Origin: Billgrantia endophytica
GTDB taxonomy: Bacteria > Pseudomonadota > Gammaproteobacteria > Pseudomonadales > Halomonadaceae
Length of the DNA stretch: 64,000 bases
Direction of reading: 5' to 3'
NCBI RefSeq assembly: GCF_002879615.1
Contig: NZ_PNRF01000020.1
Span: forward strand, 1-64,000
Shown here: piece after piece, positions 36,100-45,386 of the stretch
Layout of the letters: each line of letters starts with the position of its first letter
How positions within the stretch are numbered: the stretch's first letter is position 1
Position numbers and translations under genes: made by a program
The notes under the pieces: generated by a model
Told to the model about the DNA's origin: nothing
What the model saw: only the letters and a program-made list of their open reading frames with translations
Databases searched by the model: none

Positions 36100-39000
36100 T
36101 CACCGCTTCCTTCCGGCGACTTTCGCATTCTGTTTGAGGTCTGCATCGGTCAGCACCTCGCACCATGCGTTTTCCTGTTGCCGGCTCGCCTCCAGAAGCC
36201 ATTCTGGTTGCGACGATGGATATGGTCGTAGCTCCCGCTCGCCAAACACAAACCAAACGATGGTGCGCTCGCCTACGTACTGCTCGAGCAGGTCCTCTCG
36301 AACATAGAGAATGTCAGCATCAAATCCATCGACTCCGCCGAGTGTGATCGTGGCTCGAGTTCCGTCGGGTAAGAACTGGTCAAAGGACTGTGGAGCGCTG
36401 CGAAGGTCGAACCGAGCGGAGAAGGGATTCGATGGAACTCGGGTGCTGCCCGCACGATTCATTTCACTATGGTAGCTCTCCCACGCGTACTCGTGCGCTA
36501 GCACCTCGACGTTCACCGTATCGGTACCGATGAGAACATTCTCTCGGTACGCGTCCTCGTCGAGGGCTAAGAAGGCAAAGTTTGGGTGCCAGGGGATCTC
36601 GTCAGCAAAAACGTAGTGGTCGTTAGGGACGTTCCCAGCCCGCCGCGGTCGCGTCCCGGCTTCTAGAGCGGCGCACAAAGACGGCGCGTTCATCTTGTCC
36701 GTTACAAAGGCCGAGATAAAAGCCCAGGCTTCGCGCCCAAGGACATGATCGGCGGCCTTGACGAAGCCGTGGACAGCAAACCATGGACCGGCGAACTCGC
36801 CGATACTATCCCGTCGAAGGAGGCTAAGCGGCATTGACGTGGTGGTCGTACGTATCCAGTTCTCGTGTCTTTTCACGTTTGGCAATAGCCATGCCTCGGG
36901 AACCGAGGTGTCCCCGTCAGTGGGCGGCGTCTCTGGGAAAGATGGATCGATATCGACATCGGAGAAGGGGTGATTCTCACGCGGAAACTGCCCGCGCTCC
37001 TCCAATACGCCAGCGTACGTGAAATAGCCGATCCAGCCATATTTCTTCCCGTAGCGCTCCGCAGGCGGCTGGTTTCCTCGGCCATACCGATAGGCATCCT
37101 CATCAATTCTACTGTCCAGCCTCTCGAAGGTTGCCTTTCGCCATCCGAGAGCCCGCACGACTCCGCGCACATGAGCCACCGCTGCTTGGTGCCCTGTGTG
37201 GTTCATGTCGTAGTTCCTGCGATCGTCGAACAACTTCCCCAGCGTGTAGTTCTCGAAGTCCATGTGGAGCGTCTGTCCTGCTTCGTCAGCCCCCGGAGCG
37301 CCTTTTACGAGGGGTTGAACAGGTGCAGGCGTTGCGAACGACCATGTGGCACTCAGGGAGGGTGGAAGACTGGATGTGTAGAACTTCGCAGCGAAGACGA
37401 CGATTCCTCTCACGTAGAGTCGCGCAAGGTAATGGTGTGTGGGGGCGGTTGCCGACGTCCCCACGAGCGAGGATGCGAGCTGTTCGAGAAACGTTTTCAG
37501 GATGAGCGCAAACTGCGCGTCTGTGCGCTGGTGACTCATCACAACGCCGTACGAGGCTGCGAGCATGCGCTCACCCACGTAGGCGTCGTTTACCGTCAGG
37601 GAGTCGATGGTCAGCGTGAAAAGCCCTTCGGGGTCGACGCGTCCGAACCAGTAAAGCGCGCATGTCGCCTGATCCCGCAGTCGTCGGACCGTGCTCGTTA
37701 GCGTCCACATAACCCAGCGAACACGCAGGCGATCGCCTGTACGCACTTGCTCGCTTCGCCAACGCTCCTCGAGGTACTTTAGGTCACGGATCACACTGTG
37801 GCCTCTCGCCAGGACGTCGTCTGCGTTCCTCCGAAGCCACTCCGTCCACCGAAGGTCGCGGTCTGAGACCGTCATCGTCCGCAGTGCTCGGTCCAGAGCC
37901 TCGGCATTAAGCGGATGGCCTTGCATCCCTCGTACTTCCCACAGGCGCTCAAGGAGCCCAGCGTCTCCTTCGCATACAAGTTCAAGCAGTGCGTCGACTG
38001 TCAACGCATCCAGAGACGCTGGTTCAAGGTATGCCGCCAACCGCAGAGCATGCCCCCGCAGAGGCACATCCACCATCTGCCAGAGCTGCTCCGCGGGAAA
38101 CCGTCGAGGAACCTGCCCAACCAACGATAGGACGATATCCTCGGCGAGCGGGTGTCGGACCTCGTAGTCACCAGCCAACGAGGTCGTTGCGTCGGGCGTG
38201 TTGATCCAACTCCCGAAGGAGATCTGACCATGTGTCGCAAGCAGCGCGTTGGCGATGATGTGCCCACCCAGGAGGTCGTAGACGGGTACGAACGCATCGT
38301 TCCCGTTCGAAGGCATACGGAGGAGGACGCCTTCATGCTCCAGTGCCCGCACGAGGCTCTGGTCCCACGGGCGTTGTGCGTCACCGAGAAGGTTTCGTAG
38401 CTCGTCGAACTCTACGACGCGGGTTCTCGACTCCCACATTTTGTTCGCGATCTTCGAAAGTGCCGCGTTCACGTCCTGCCCGTAAAAGCGGTGTGCACGA
38501 GAGGCCAACTCGACCACCCGAACGCTTACTTGCTCCAGATAGCGTTCGAAGAGCGCAGTTAAAGAGCCCGGCATCGCGCTGACGCCGACAACCTTCTTCC
38601 GCGTCGGGTTCGTCACCTCGCAGAAGAGTCTTAGGGTCAGCGGGTGTTCGAGGAGCTCAACCGGCAACGACACGTCCGTGGCGTCGATCTTCCAGTGGCG
38701 GAAGTGCTCACGAATTGCCTCGATGGTCTCAGATCCATATCCTATGATCTCGACGCGGCGTGTCTCATGGGGAAGCGCATCGTCCACAAACTCGGGGCGC
38801 AGCGTGCAGACCAACAGCACGTAGGGGTACTTCGCGAGCGTGGTCTCCAAGGAGGCAAGGAGAGGCTTCCATATCCGTGGCTCTTCCGACTCGTTTAGCC
38901 CGTCGATGAGGATGGGCAGCCGGTGACGCGCGCGCTGACCAGCGGCATCTACCGCTGCCAGCAGAGACTCCATGCTCGGAACGGGCTGAGCCGCGATCGA

Positions 39001-40116
39001 CACTCGGCGAGCCAAGTCGTCGAGGGTGTGGTTCGCGTGCAGGTCTCGGCCATGCAGTAGCACGCCATGGGGACGCGCAGGTGCTCCTGCGGTGAGTTGA
39101 GCTGCGAGGTGCGTCTTCCCGCAACCTGCCGGTGCCAGAACCGCGACGATTCGAGATGAAAAGGCGCTTTCGACGTCTCCGAGGGCCCGTACGGTATCGT
39201 GGCATCCAGCGACAGCGTTCGTCGCGTAGAGGCCCGCTCGGTGGTTTCCGGCTCGAAGTCGCCGAGGGGTTGTCGCCACGATTTCAGGAAGCACATGGGG
39301 CCTGGCTCTGAGTTCGTCGCGAAGCAGATCAAGGTCGCCGCTGCTGATGCCTTCCGCGACCCTGTCCAGTGTGTCTGCTGATTGCCTTGCCGTTGCTACG
39401 ACGTCCGACACGAGCGGTGCGAGCAGAGGGGGCACTGGTGGCGAGTTTTCTACCGTCTGTGTAGTCGCGCGCAGATCGCGCGACAACACTCGCAGTACGT
39501 CCCACGACTCTGATTCACCGAGCATTCGACACAGCTCCCGCTCCGCCTCGCCTACGTGGTGCACGTTTGGCTGCCACCTTGCTCGAATCGGAGCGACAGC
39601 CTGCTCGTGGAGTTCACGCAGAATGTCCGGCGTCAGCACCAGCTCGCCGAAGTAGGTGTTACGGAGAACGGTGGCCTGACCGCTGAGGAGGTTGTCAATC
39701 TCGTCTCCGGTCCATAGGTGGAGGTTCATCCTCGATGAGAGCCCATTGAACCACTCTTGGTCTTTCTTGGTCAGCGTACGGCGCGTCCACAAGACCCAAT
39801 CCGTAAGGCCAGGAAGATGGGCCTCTGTCTTTCGGATGCCTTCCTCGATCTTTGCTCGCCTTGTCGCGCCCAACGCACCGTTGGCAGCGAGGTCGTACCA
39901 CTTGCACTGCCAACCCCACCAACGGCCCGGGTCGCCGAGCGATTCGCATCGTTCGTCGAGCTTGAGATGGAACTCAACACCTGGTTGGTTCGCGAGGGCG
40001 CGAAAGACACCGAATCTGCCGAATTTTAGGCGTACGATGCCTCGGCAGAGCAGTTCGAAGTTGTTCTCGGCGCTCGCTGGCAATCCCTTGAAGATCTCCC
40101 AGTTTAGTGCTGGCAT
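36100..40116 (-). CDS. STAND/NACHT NTPase with nuclease-like N-terminus, candidate phage sensor-effector
   Basis: A 1338-residue protein. The N-terminus (1-150) resembles an Mrr-type PD-(D/E)XK nuclease: VEFHLKL (about 47-53), then WWGWQCKWYD with a QxK motif (Q70, K72). The nucleotide-binding domain has Walker A LAPAGCGKTH (about 325-334) and Walker B LPILIDGLNES (about 396-406), followed by the LVCTLRPEF sensor block and winged-helix-like sequence to about residue 640. The remaining 700 residues are a large helical to mixed region, presumably the ligand sensor. This plan (nuclease, STAND, sensor) is that of Avs-type defence proteins. It is the last gene of a three-gene minus-strand operon with a radical SAM enzyme. 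GTGGAG precedes the ATG. Confidence 0.78.
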   Translation of the reverse strand: MPALNWEIFKGLPASAENNFELLCRGIVRLKFGRFGVFRALANQPGVEFHLKLDERCESLGDPGRWWGWQCKWYDLAANGALGATRRAKIEEGIRKTEAHLPGLTDWVLWTRRTLTKKDQEWFNGLSSRMNLHLWTGDEIDNLLSGQATVLRNTYFGELVLTPDILRELHEQAVAPIRARWQPNVHHVGEAERELCRMLGESESWDVLRVLSRDLRATTQTVENSPPVPPLLAPLVSDVVATARQSADTLDRVAEGISSGDLDLLRDELRARPHVLPEIVATTPRRLRAGNHRAGLYATNAVAGCHDTVRALGDVESAFSSRIVAVLAPAGCGKTHLAAQLTAGAPARPHGVLLHGRDLHANHTLDDLARRVSIAAQPVPSMESLLAAVDAAGQRARHRLPILIDGLNESEEPRIWKPLLASLETTLAKYPYVLLVCTLRPEFVDDALPHETRRVEIIGYGSETIEAIREHFRHWKIDATDVSLPVELLEHPLTLRLFCEVTNPTRKKVVGVSAMPGSLTALFERYLEQVSVRVVELASRAHRFYGQDVNAALSKIANKMWESRTRVVEFDELRNLLGDAQRPWDQSLVRALEHEGVLLRMPSNGNDAFVPVYDLLGGHIIANALLATHGQISFGSWINTPDATTSLAGDYEVRHPLAEDIVLSLVGQVPRRFPAEQLWQMVDVPLRGHALRLAAYLEPASLDALTVDALLELVCEGDAGLLERLWEVRGMQGHPLNAEALDRALRTMTVSDRDLRWTEWLRRNADDVLARGHSVIRDLKYLEERWRSEQVRTGDRLRVRWVMWTLTSTVRRLRDQATCALYWFGRVDPEGLFTLTIDSLTVNDAYVGERMLAASYGVVMSHQRTDAQFALILKTFLEQLASSLVGTSATAPTHHYLARLYVRGIVVFAAKFYTSSLPPSLSATWSFATPAPVQPLVKGAPGADEAGQTLHMDFENYTLGKLFDDRRNYDMNHTGHQAAVAHVRGVVRALGWRKATFERLDSRIDEDAYRYGRGNQPPAERYGKKYGWIGYFTYAGVLEERGQFPRENHPFSDVDIDPSFPETPPTDGDTSVPEAWLLPNVKRHENWIRTTTTSMPLSLLRRDSIGEFAGPWFAVHGFVKAADHVLGREAWAFISAFVTDKMNAPSLCAALEAGTRPRRAGNVPNDHYVFADEIPWHPNFAFLALDEDAYRENVLIGTDTVNVEVLAHEYAWESYHSEMNRAGSTRVPSNPFSARFDLRSAPQSFDQFLPDGTRATITLGGVDGFDADILYVREDLLEQYVGERTIVWFVFGERELRPYPSSQPEWLLEASRQQENAWCEVLTDADLKQNAKVAGRKR

Positions 40117-40129
40117 TGCGGCTCCACGC

Positions 40130-40537
40130 TCACTTTCCTCTCCCGTAAGCAGTGTCCGGGTAGTCGTGGGCCGAATAGACTTCGATCCGCGCGCCCTTCA
40201 GAAACATCACCTTGAGGAATGCTGAGATGTCGAGTTCCTCCGTCGACAGGACGATATCACTCTCATCGACCTCGACAGTGACCTCGTATGCGAACTGCTC
40301 TACCTCCTGCGGTCCAATGGAGACGTTCAAGCGTGCGATCAAATCGAGCATCTCATTGCTGTACCGATCCGAAGGGCTGCCCAAAGTGAGAGTGCCATTG
40401 GAATGATCCTTGTCGACCTGTTTCATCAACGCATCAATGATCTCTTTGGCCCTAGTAGCCTCAGCGGCGCTCTCGAAGCGCCCGATCATCACCAAGTTCG
40501 CAGAATGCTCGGAGCCATATTGGTACCAGATCTTCAT
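40130..40537 (-). CDS. small protein between radical SAM and STAND genes (DUF6375-like)
   Basis: A 135-residue acidic protein beginning MKIWYQYGSEHSANLVMIGR, with alternating beta and helix character (ESAAEATRAKEIIDALMKQV and YEVTVEVDESDIVLSTEELD). From memory it resembles the DUF6375 family; I could not confirm this. It shares a four-base ATGA overlap with the radical SAM gene and ends 13 bases before the STAND gene. It could be a substrate, adaptor or inhibitor for its neighbours. Confidence 0.7.
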   Translation of the reverse strand: MKIWYQYGSEHSANLVMIGRFESAAEATRAKEIIDALMKQVDKDHSNGTLTLGSPSDRYSNEMLDLIARLNVSIGPQEVEQFAYEVTVEVDESDIVLSTEELDISAFLKVMFLKGARIEVYSAHDYPDTAYGRGK

Positions 40538-41487
40538 GTGTCGTTCTCCGCGAGGTCGTGGGCGAGTTGGTCGAGCCCCGGCAGCAAACTGCCCTCACCA
40601 AGTGGAATGCCGGTCTCAGCATAGGAGGAGTGCTTGAGCACGCCCATCGCGTCAATGTGCGCGTAAGCGCGAAGACCTCGTTCCTCGATCAAGGGATTGC
40701 AAGTCGGAAACCCTTCGGCGCTCGCCTCGTTAATGCAGAGTTTAAGCGCCCCCCTGTAATCATCGACCCAACGTCGAAGTCCGTGCAATATGTACGGCGT
40801 GATCCCTGGGACGCCGCTCACGGGAATCTGTGGCAGCAGCAGCAGCTCGCAGGCGCCAGCATCCTCGGCAACGATGGCGGCTTCATTTAGGTCGGGCAAT
40901 GTGCGCTCATTGATCACGACGTTGACGCCGAAACGGCAGATGGATCGGATGTGCTTCAGACGAGCGAGAAGCGCGGGGAAGGATCGCCGGCGGATTGACT
41001 CGTAGGTCTCTCCTACGCCGTCCATACTTACGCGAACAAAGTTGACGCTGCCGCTGAGGCCCTCGGCGAGACCTTCATCGATATGGTGCCCGTGGGTCGT
41101 GAACGATACTGAAAGCCCGGTTTCCCGCGCCACGTGCTGACAGAGCCTCTCAAACTCAGGGTAGAGCGTCGGCTCGCCGCCGCCGAAACCGACGCCGAAG
41201 GCACCAAGCGAGTCGAGCTCGGCCAGCCATTGGGTGACGATGTCGAACCGAAGTGCGTCACGGGACTTCGGCGCGTAGCAATGAGCGCAGGCTAAATCGC
41301 AGCGGTTCGTGAGCGCAATAGAGACCTGTCGTGGTGCTCGGGAATAGAGCGACGCAGGAACAGTGATCTCATCAATAAGGGCGTTCAGGCCCGTGGTGCG
41401 GTTGAATAGGTGGAGTCCCGCTGGGCCACCGCGCAACTTCCAACCGTTAGCTTGGTGGGTTTTCGTCAAGGGTATCACTGGATTCAA
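40534..41487 (-). CDS. radical SAM enzyme of the STAND operon
   Basis: A 317-residue radical S-adenosylmethionine enzyme. CxxxCxxC is seen as CDLACAHC (C63, C67, C70), followed by GGGEPTLYPEFERL (the GGE motif for SAM binding) and FVRVSMDG. There is no SPASM-type cysteine cluster; a few Cys lie in the C-terminal half. The start is uncertain: TTG 41487, or GTG 41478, which is better spaced from AAGAGAAG. It may modify a peptide, protein or nucleotide. First gene of the operon. Confidence 0.85.
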   Translation of the reverse strand: MNPVIPLTKTHQANGWKLRGGPAGLHLFNRTTGLNALIDEITVPASLYSRAPRQVSIALTNRCDLACAHCYAPKSRDALRFDIVTQWLAELDSLGAFGVGFGGGEPTLYPEFERLCQHVARETGLSVSFTTHGHHIDEGLAEGLSGSVNFVRVSMDGVGETYESIRRRSFPALLARLKHIRSICRFGVNVVINERTLPDLNEAAIVAEDAGACELLLLPQIPVSGVPGITPYILHGLRRWVDDYRGALKLCINEASAEGFPTCNPLIEERGLRAYAHIDAMGVLKHSSYAETGIPLGEGSLLPGLDQLAHDLAENDT

Positions 41488-41616
41488 CTTCTCTTGTTGC
41501 TGGGTCTGCTTTCAAAGGTTACATATCCTTGCTTAATGGCTCACTTCCGGAATAAACGTCACGACCTTAGTACGGCCTGATGACTTTGCCGGAATGTCCC
41601 CTTAAGGGTCCTGGCC

Positions 41617-43139
41617 GTGTGAAAACAGATAAAATCTGGCCTGACTCAAGAATCTGCCCCCTCAGCTTCCTGTTGAGCCCACACAAGCCATTGCTTGGAT
41701 GGTTGGCGACTGATGCTGTTGTGAGATATGGAAATCATGAAACCATCAGAAAGCTCATATCTCGCCCTTATGGTCTTTGAAAACATGAGAAAAAGGGCTG
41801 TTACACCCTCGCAGCCCTCATCAGCCCATTGACTCCCAAGATCTTTATGACACGCTTCAGGTTGTACGCCAACATATGAAGACTCATTTCCGTGCTCCCA
41901 ACGCTTGATCCGTCGTTGCTTTCCAGTCGTGCATTTTTCTTTCATGGCGCAGGTTGCACATGCCGAACTCCAGTAAGCATGCAGCTTCATCCTTTTATCT
42001 ATTGTTTCATACCGCCATGTGAGCCGCTGTCCAGCGGGGCAGGAATATTCATCACTTTCAGGGAGATACCGAAATGCGTCTCTTGGGAAAAAGCCCTTTG
42101 CCTGGCTTGGCGATGTCAGCGGCTTGGGGAGATAGGTAGTGATCCCTTCCTTGTGACAGGCCAGAATCTCCTCGCCCTTGAAGTAGCCTCTGTCAGCCAC
42201 GACCTTCAGCTCCTTGATGCCAGTGGCCTCCCGCGCTTGCTTGGCCATGTTAGAGAGCTGCCCCCGGTCATGCCCGATGTTGGTCACCTCATGCGCCACA
42301 ATCAAATGGTGCTGGCTATCGACCGCAGCCTGTACGTTGTAGCCCACACTTCCGATACCTCTGCCATTGGTGGCCATCGCTCTGGCATCCGGATCCGTCA
42401 AAGACACTTGCTGATCGGGAGACTTCAGCCTCTCTTCCTCAACTGCTTGTAATCGTGCAGTTTCTTCCCGGAGCTTCATGATTTTTTCCTTCAGGTGCGC
42501 TGTCTTGGCTTCGACCAGAGCAGGCTCGTCTCGGTCGGCTGCATCAAGCTGACCAAGGTACCGGTTGAAGCTTTCTTCGATCTGCTCAAGGCGACGTTTC
42601 ATCTTGGTCGCCGTGAAATTTCGGTTGCGGTTGTTGACGGCTTTGAACTTGCTGCCATCGATGGCCACGATGGCTTGTGAGAACAGATCTAACCGCCGGC
42701 AAAGCACAATGAACTCTCGACAGACACGGCGGATGGCCTCGCCGTTATCCTTTCGGAAGTCTGCGATCGTCTTGAAATTCGGTGTCAGGCGCTCCGTTAG
42801 CCACATCAGCTCGATATTACGCTGCGTCTCGCGCTCCAGGCGGCGACTCGACTGGATGCGATTGAGGTAGCCGTAGATATAGAGCTTTAGTAGTACAGCG
42901 GGATGATAGGCGGGCCTTCCTGTCGCATGCGGATCGACGCCCTTGAAACCAAGCCCTCTGAGATCGAGGCCCTCCACGAACGCCTCAATAGCACGGACCG
43001 GGTTATCGTCTGCGATGAAGTCGTCCAAAAGCGCGGGGAACAACGTGCTTTGACCTCGGGCTTCTCCTACCACGAATCGCTTCATCACCATTTCCTCAGC
43101 GGACCTTGGCAAAGTATAACGGCCGGTGCGTTTTCACAC
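41617..43139 (-). mobile_element. IS1182-family element with internal deletion
   Basis: Inverted ends GTGTGAAAAC (41617-41626) and GTTTTCACAC (43130-43139) bound a 1.52-kb element whose transposase is damaged. It separates the STAND operon from the next ICE backbone gene and may have helped bring in the cargo. No target duplication was recognised. Confidence 0.65.
41801..43085 (-). pseudogene. IS1182-family transposase with internal deletion and frame change
   Basis: The N-terminal 390 residues match the family: FIADDNPVRAIEAFVEGLDL, then AIVAIDGSKFKAVN with a catalytic Asp, then ELKVVADRGYFKGEEI with another Asp, then zinc-finger-like CATCAMKEKC. After IKRWEH the sequence jumps, in a different frame, to EMSLHMLAYNLKRVIKILG, the normal C-terminus, ending at TAA 41803-41801. 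The segment between (expected to hold the catalytic Glu near HPFG) is missing, with the joint near 41890. The open frame that reads on to 41646 is not the real tail. Confidence 0.8.
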
Positions 43140-43199
43140 AGCCTCGATCGCAAGCAGTCACCAAGCCCGTTAATGTGACAACCATAGCCCTTAATAGAT

Positions 43200-43216
43200 C
43201 TATACCCGTGGTATAG
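43200..43216 (+). promoter_or_regulatory. palindrome copy 2 (CTATACC-CGT-GGTATAG)
   Basis: Perfect 7-bp arms around CGT, identical in the core to copy 1. It has a similar downstream flank (CGG.ACA...CCCTTCCGGG) with TTCCGG at the same 15-base distance. It lies 120 bases before the PFL_4669 gene and just inside the backbone next to the IS1182 end. Confidence 0.6.
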
Positions 43217-43336
43217 CGGCACACACTCCCTTCCGGGCCATCGTAAACAGGCCGACGCCGGATACGCTTTGTTCACTGATGGCCTTCCGGCATTTTCCTA
43301 GGCTGGCGATTCGTTCATCACCGACGAGTAGTCTCC

Positions 43337-44131
43337 ATGGCCAACGAACTGCAATTGAATCTCGGATCGCTGCGCAGTGCGATCTCGCTGACACTGCACA
43401 CCCACCACGCCTCGCGCATCTGGCATGGTCGTGCCCTCGCCGAAGGCAAGCCGGGCATCGTTGGCCTCAATGGCTTCATCAGCATCATGAACAAGATGAA
43501 GCGCGGCGCCGAGCAGGACGATCCGTATTCCGATTGGTGGATGCTACGCATCGAAGAGAAGCTCGGTACCACCAAGGAGCAGCTCCAGGCCCTACGCGAG
43601 CAGGTCGACCAGGCCCTGGCCGATGTCCCATCAGCGCTCAGCCTGGGAGAAAATCTCAACGTCCAGCCCGTCAAGCTTCCCCTATTCATCAATGCCCAGC
43701 TCGGCTACCTGGCGGTCTACCTGCTGGCCGATTATGACGACCTGGCTCGGCGCCTGATCCTGGCGCACCACACCGCCCTGATCGATCGCAGCACCCTGGA
43801 ACGCTGGCTCGACGAAGGCGCTCATGAGTTGCGCAGCCTGTTCTCGCTGGCTCAGCAGTATAAGTACTCAGGTACCCAGCGCGATGACTTTGCCGCGAAT
43901 AACGCTGCGGCACGCGCGGCACTGGAGAAGTACGGGCCGTTGCCGCAGGAGGTGCTGGAAGGCACCCGGCGCTCGCGCTTCGCACCGCCACTCGTTCGCC
44001 ACTCATCACTGGCCGCGCCGGCGAAGATCGATACGACGGCCGCCGAGTCCCATGAAGAAGCCTCCGTCGAATCCAGTGAGGCATCGGTCGCAGAGGCATC
44101 GTCACTGGACGACGGGGATGCACCGACATGA
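43337..44131 (+). CDS. ICE protein, PFL_4669 family (TIGR03761)
   Basis: A 264-residue cytoplasmic protein. The opening LNLGSLRSAISLTLHTHHAS and RIWHGR...GIVGLNGFI are diagnostic. Middle helices (YLAVYLLADYDDLARRLILA) follow, and the C-terminal 40 residues are acidic and low-complexity. The family lies upstream of DUF3158 and SSB in PFGI-1-type elements. Function is unknown; the DNA-metabolism neighbours suggest a role in processing the transferred strand. Four-base overlap with the next gene. Confidence 0.87.
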   Translation: MANELQLNLGSLRSAISLTLHTHHASRIWHGRALAEGKPGIVGLNGFISIMNKMKRGAEQDDPYSDWWMLRIEEKLGTTKEQLQALREQVDQALADVPSALSLGENLNVQPVKLPLFINAQLGYLAVYLLADYDDLARRLILAHHTALIDRSTLERWLDEGAHELRSLFSLAQQYKYSGTQRDDFAANNAAARAALEKYGPLPQEVLEGTRRSRFAPPLVRHSSLAAPAKIDTTAAESHEEASVESSEASVAEASSLDDGDAPT

Positions 44132-44649
44132 CCTCCCTCAACCGCTTCACGGCGCTGGAACAGCCGGACTTCCAGCGGCTGGAACACGCAGCCTACCTAA
44201 AAGGCCTTTTACGACCTTTTAAAGGTAATGGGGAGCTTGCGACCTGGGCCAGCCACTGCGAGGCGCTGCGCGACGACCTGATTACCCTGGCACAGCGGCG
44301 AGTCCTGGTGCAGGCACGTGGCTACCCCTTCAGTCTGCTGCCCGTGCGACTGACTCAGCAGACCACGGGGGCAGGCACGACCTTCCTGCGCTGGCGCAAC
44401 CTCGACCGATCGTCGATGGGTGTGGCGCTGTGGGAGGAATTGATCAGAAGCGCCGCGACACCGGGCACCTTGATCGACGATTTGCATGCGATGGAGCAAC
44501 AGCGCATCACCTTGAACATGCAGATCAGCCTGATGCACAGCATCGCCCGCCACGCCCAGGAGTGCGCCAGCAGGATGGCGCAGGCCGAGGCAATCCACCA
44601 GCGACGTGTCCATGGCCACGTCCCCATCACTCCGAAGGAGTCCACATGA
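44128..44649 (+). CDS. DUF3158 family ICE protein
   Basis: A 173-residue protein with the family's start (FQRLEHAAYLKGLLRPFKGN) and RVLVQARGYPFSLLPVRLTQ segment, followed by a helical C-terminal half. It is always beside PFL_4669 and an SSB-like gene in this ICE class. Function unknown. It is coupled to both neighbours by four-base overlaps. Confidence 0.85.
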   Translation: MTSLNRFTALEQPDFQRLEHAAYLKGLLRPFKGNGELATWASHCEALRDDLITLAQRRVLVQARGYPFSLLPVRLTQQTTGAGTTFLRWRNLDRSSMGVALWEELIRSAATPGTLIDDLHAMEQQRITLNMQISLMHSIARHAQECASRMAQAEAIHQRRVHGHVPITPKEST

Positions 44650-45050
44650 GCACGCATTTCTTTGGCGAGGGCAATATCGGTTCCTCGCCCGACTACCGGG
44701 AGTTCCCGCAAGACAACGACGAGCCGCGCCGGTTGCTGCGCCTGAACGTCTACTTCGATAATCCGGTCCCGGCCAAGGATGGCGGCTATGAAGACCGTGG
44801 CGGTTTCTGGGCACCGGTCGAGCTGTGGCATCCCGACGCCGAACACTGGCGGACGCTGTATCAGAAAGGCATGCGCGTCGTTGTCAGCGGTCGCCAGGAG
44901 CGCGACGAGTGGAAGGACAGCGAGGAGAATCCCCGCGTCACATACAAGATCAACGCGCGTAGTGTCGGCATCCTGCCCTATCGCCTGGAGCAGGTCACCC
45001 TGAGCGCCAAACCCTCGGGGTCCGAGCCCGAGCCACCGAGCGAGTCGTGA
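44646..45050 (+). CDS. single-stranded DNA-binding-like ICE protein
   Basis: A 134-residue OB-fold protein similar to the SSB-like proteins of PFGI-1 elements: STHFFGEGNIGSSPDYREF, then RRLLRLNVYFDNPVPAKDGG, WAPVELWHP and MRVVVSGRQERDEW. It probably coats transferred single-stranded DNA. The Pro/Ser-rich tail may bind partners, as in SSB. Starts four bases inside DUF3158. Confidence 0.85.
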   Translation: MSTHFFGEGNIGSSPDYREFPQDNDEPRRLLRLNVYFDNPVPAKDGGYEDRGGFWAPVELWHPDAEHWRTLYQKGMRVVVSGRQERDEWKDSEENPRVTYKINARSVGILPYRLEQVTLSAKPSGSEPEPPSES

Positions 45051-45155
45051 CCGTGCCGCGAGGGCGGCAGTAGCCACTTACTGTCGCCCTCGTTGCGCCA
45101 GTGCTTACCCACTACATTCTCCTGGTCCCACCGATGGCAGTACCGATCCTCTATC

Positions 45156-45173
45156 GCTATACCCGGGGTATAG
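45156..45173 (+). promoter_or_regulatory. palindrome copy 3 (CTATACC-CGG-GGTATAG)
   Basis: Arms GCTATACC / GGTATAG around CGG, 214 bases before the topoisomerase start. TTCCGG follows 21 bases later, against 15 in copies 1 and 2. It lies in the 336-base gap between the SSB-like and topB genes, which holds no gene of its own. Confidence 0.55.
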
Positions 45174-45386
45174 GGTCAAGGAAGTCCACCGAGTTCCGGT
45201 CACCCTCCCGATACGACGTGTCTGTACAACGATCTGCGGTCAGCGCAGAACACTACTGTCGCAGCGCTGCTCTCTCCCGCCAATAAGCCGGTGGTCACGG
45301 CGTCCCCCTTCCTTGCTGCCTGTCGCCGCTCCCACGGACATGCTGGTGCTCATTCGACGAACACCACGCTATTTCGAGGAGGCGAC

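Noticed and set aside
41646..41800. C-terminal extension of the IS1182 transposase frame to 41646
   Set aside because: The residues after IKRWEH come from a shifted frame after a deletion. The normal C-terminus is in the other frame and stops at 41803-41801.
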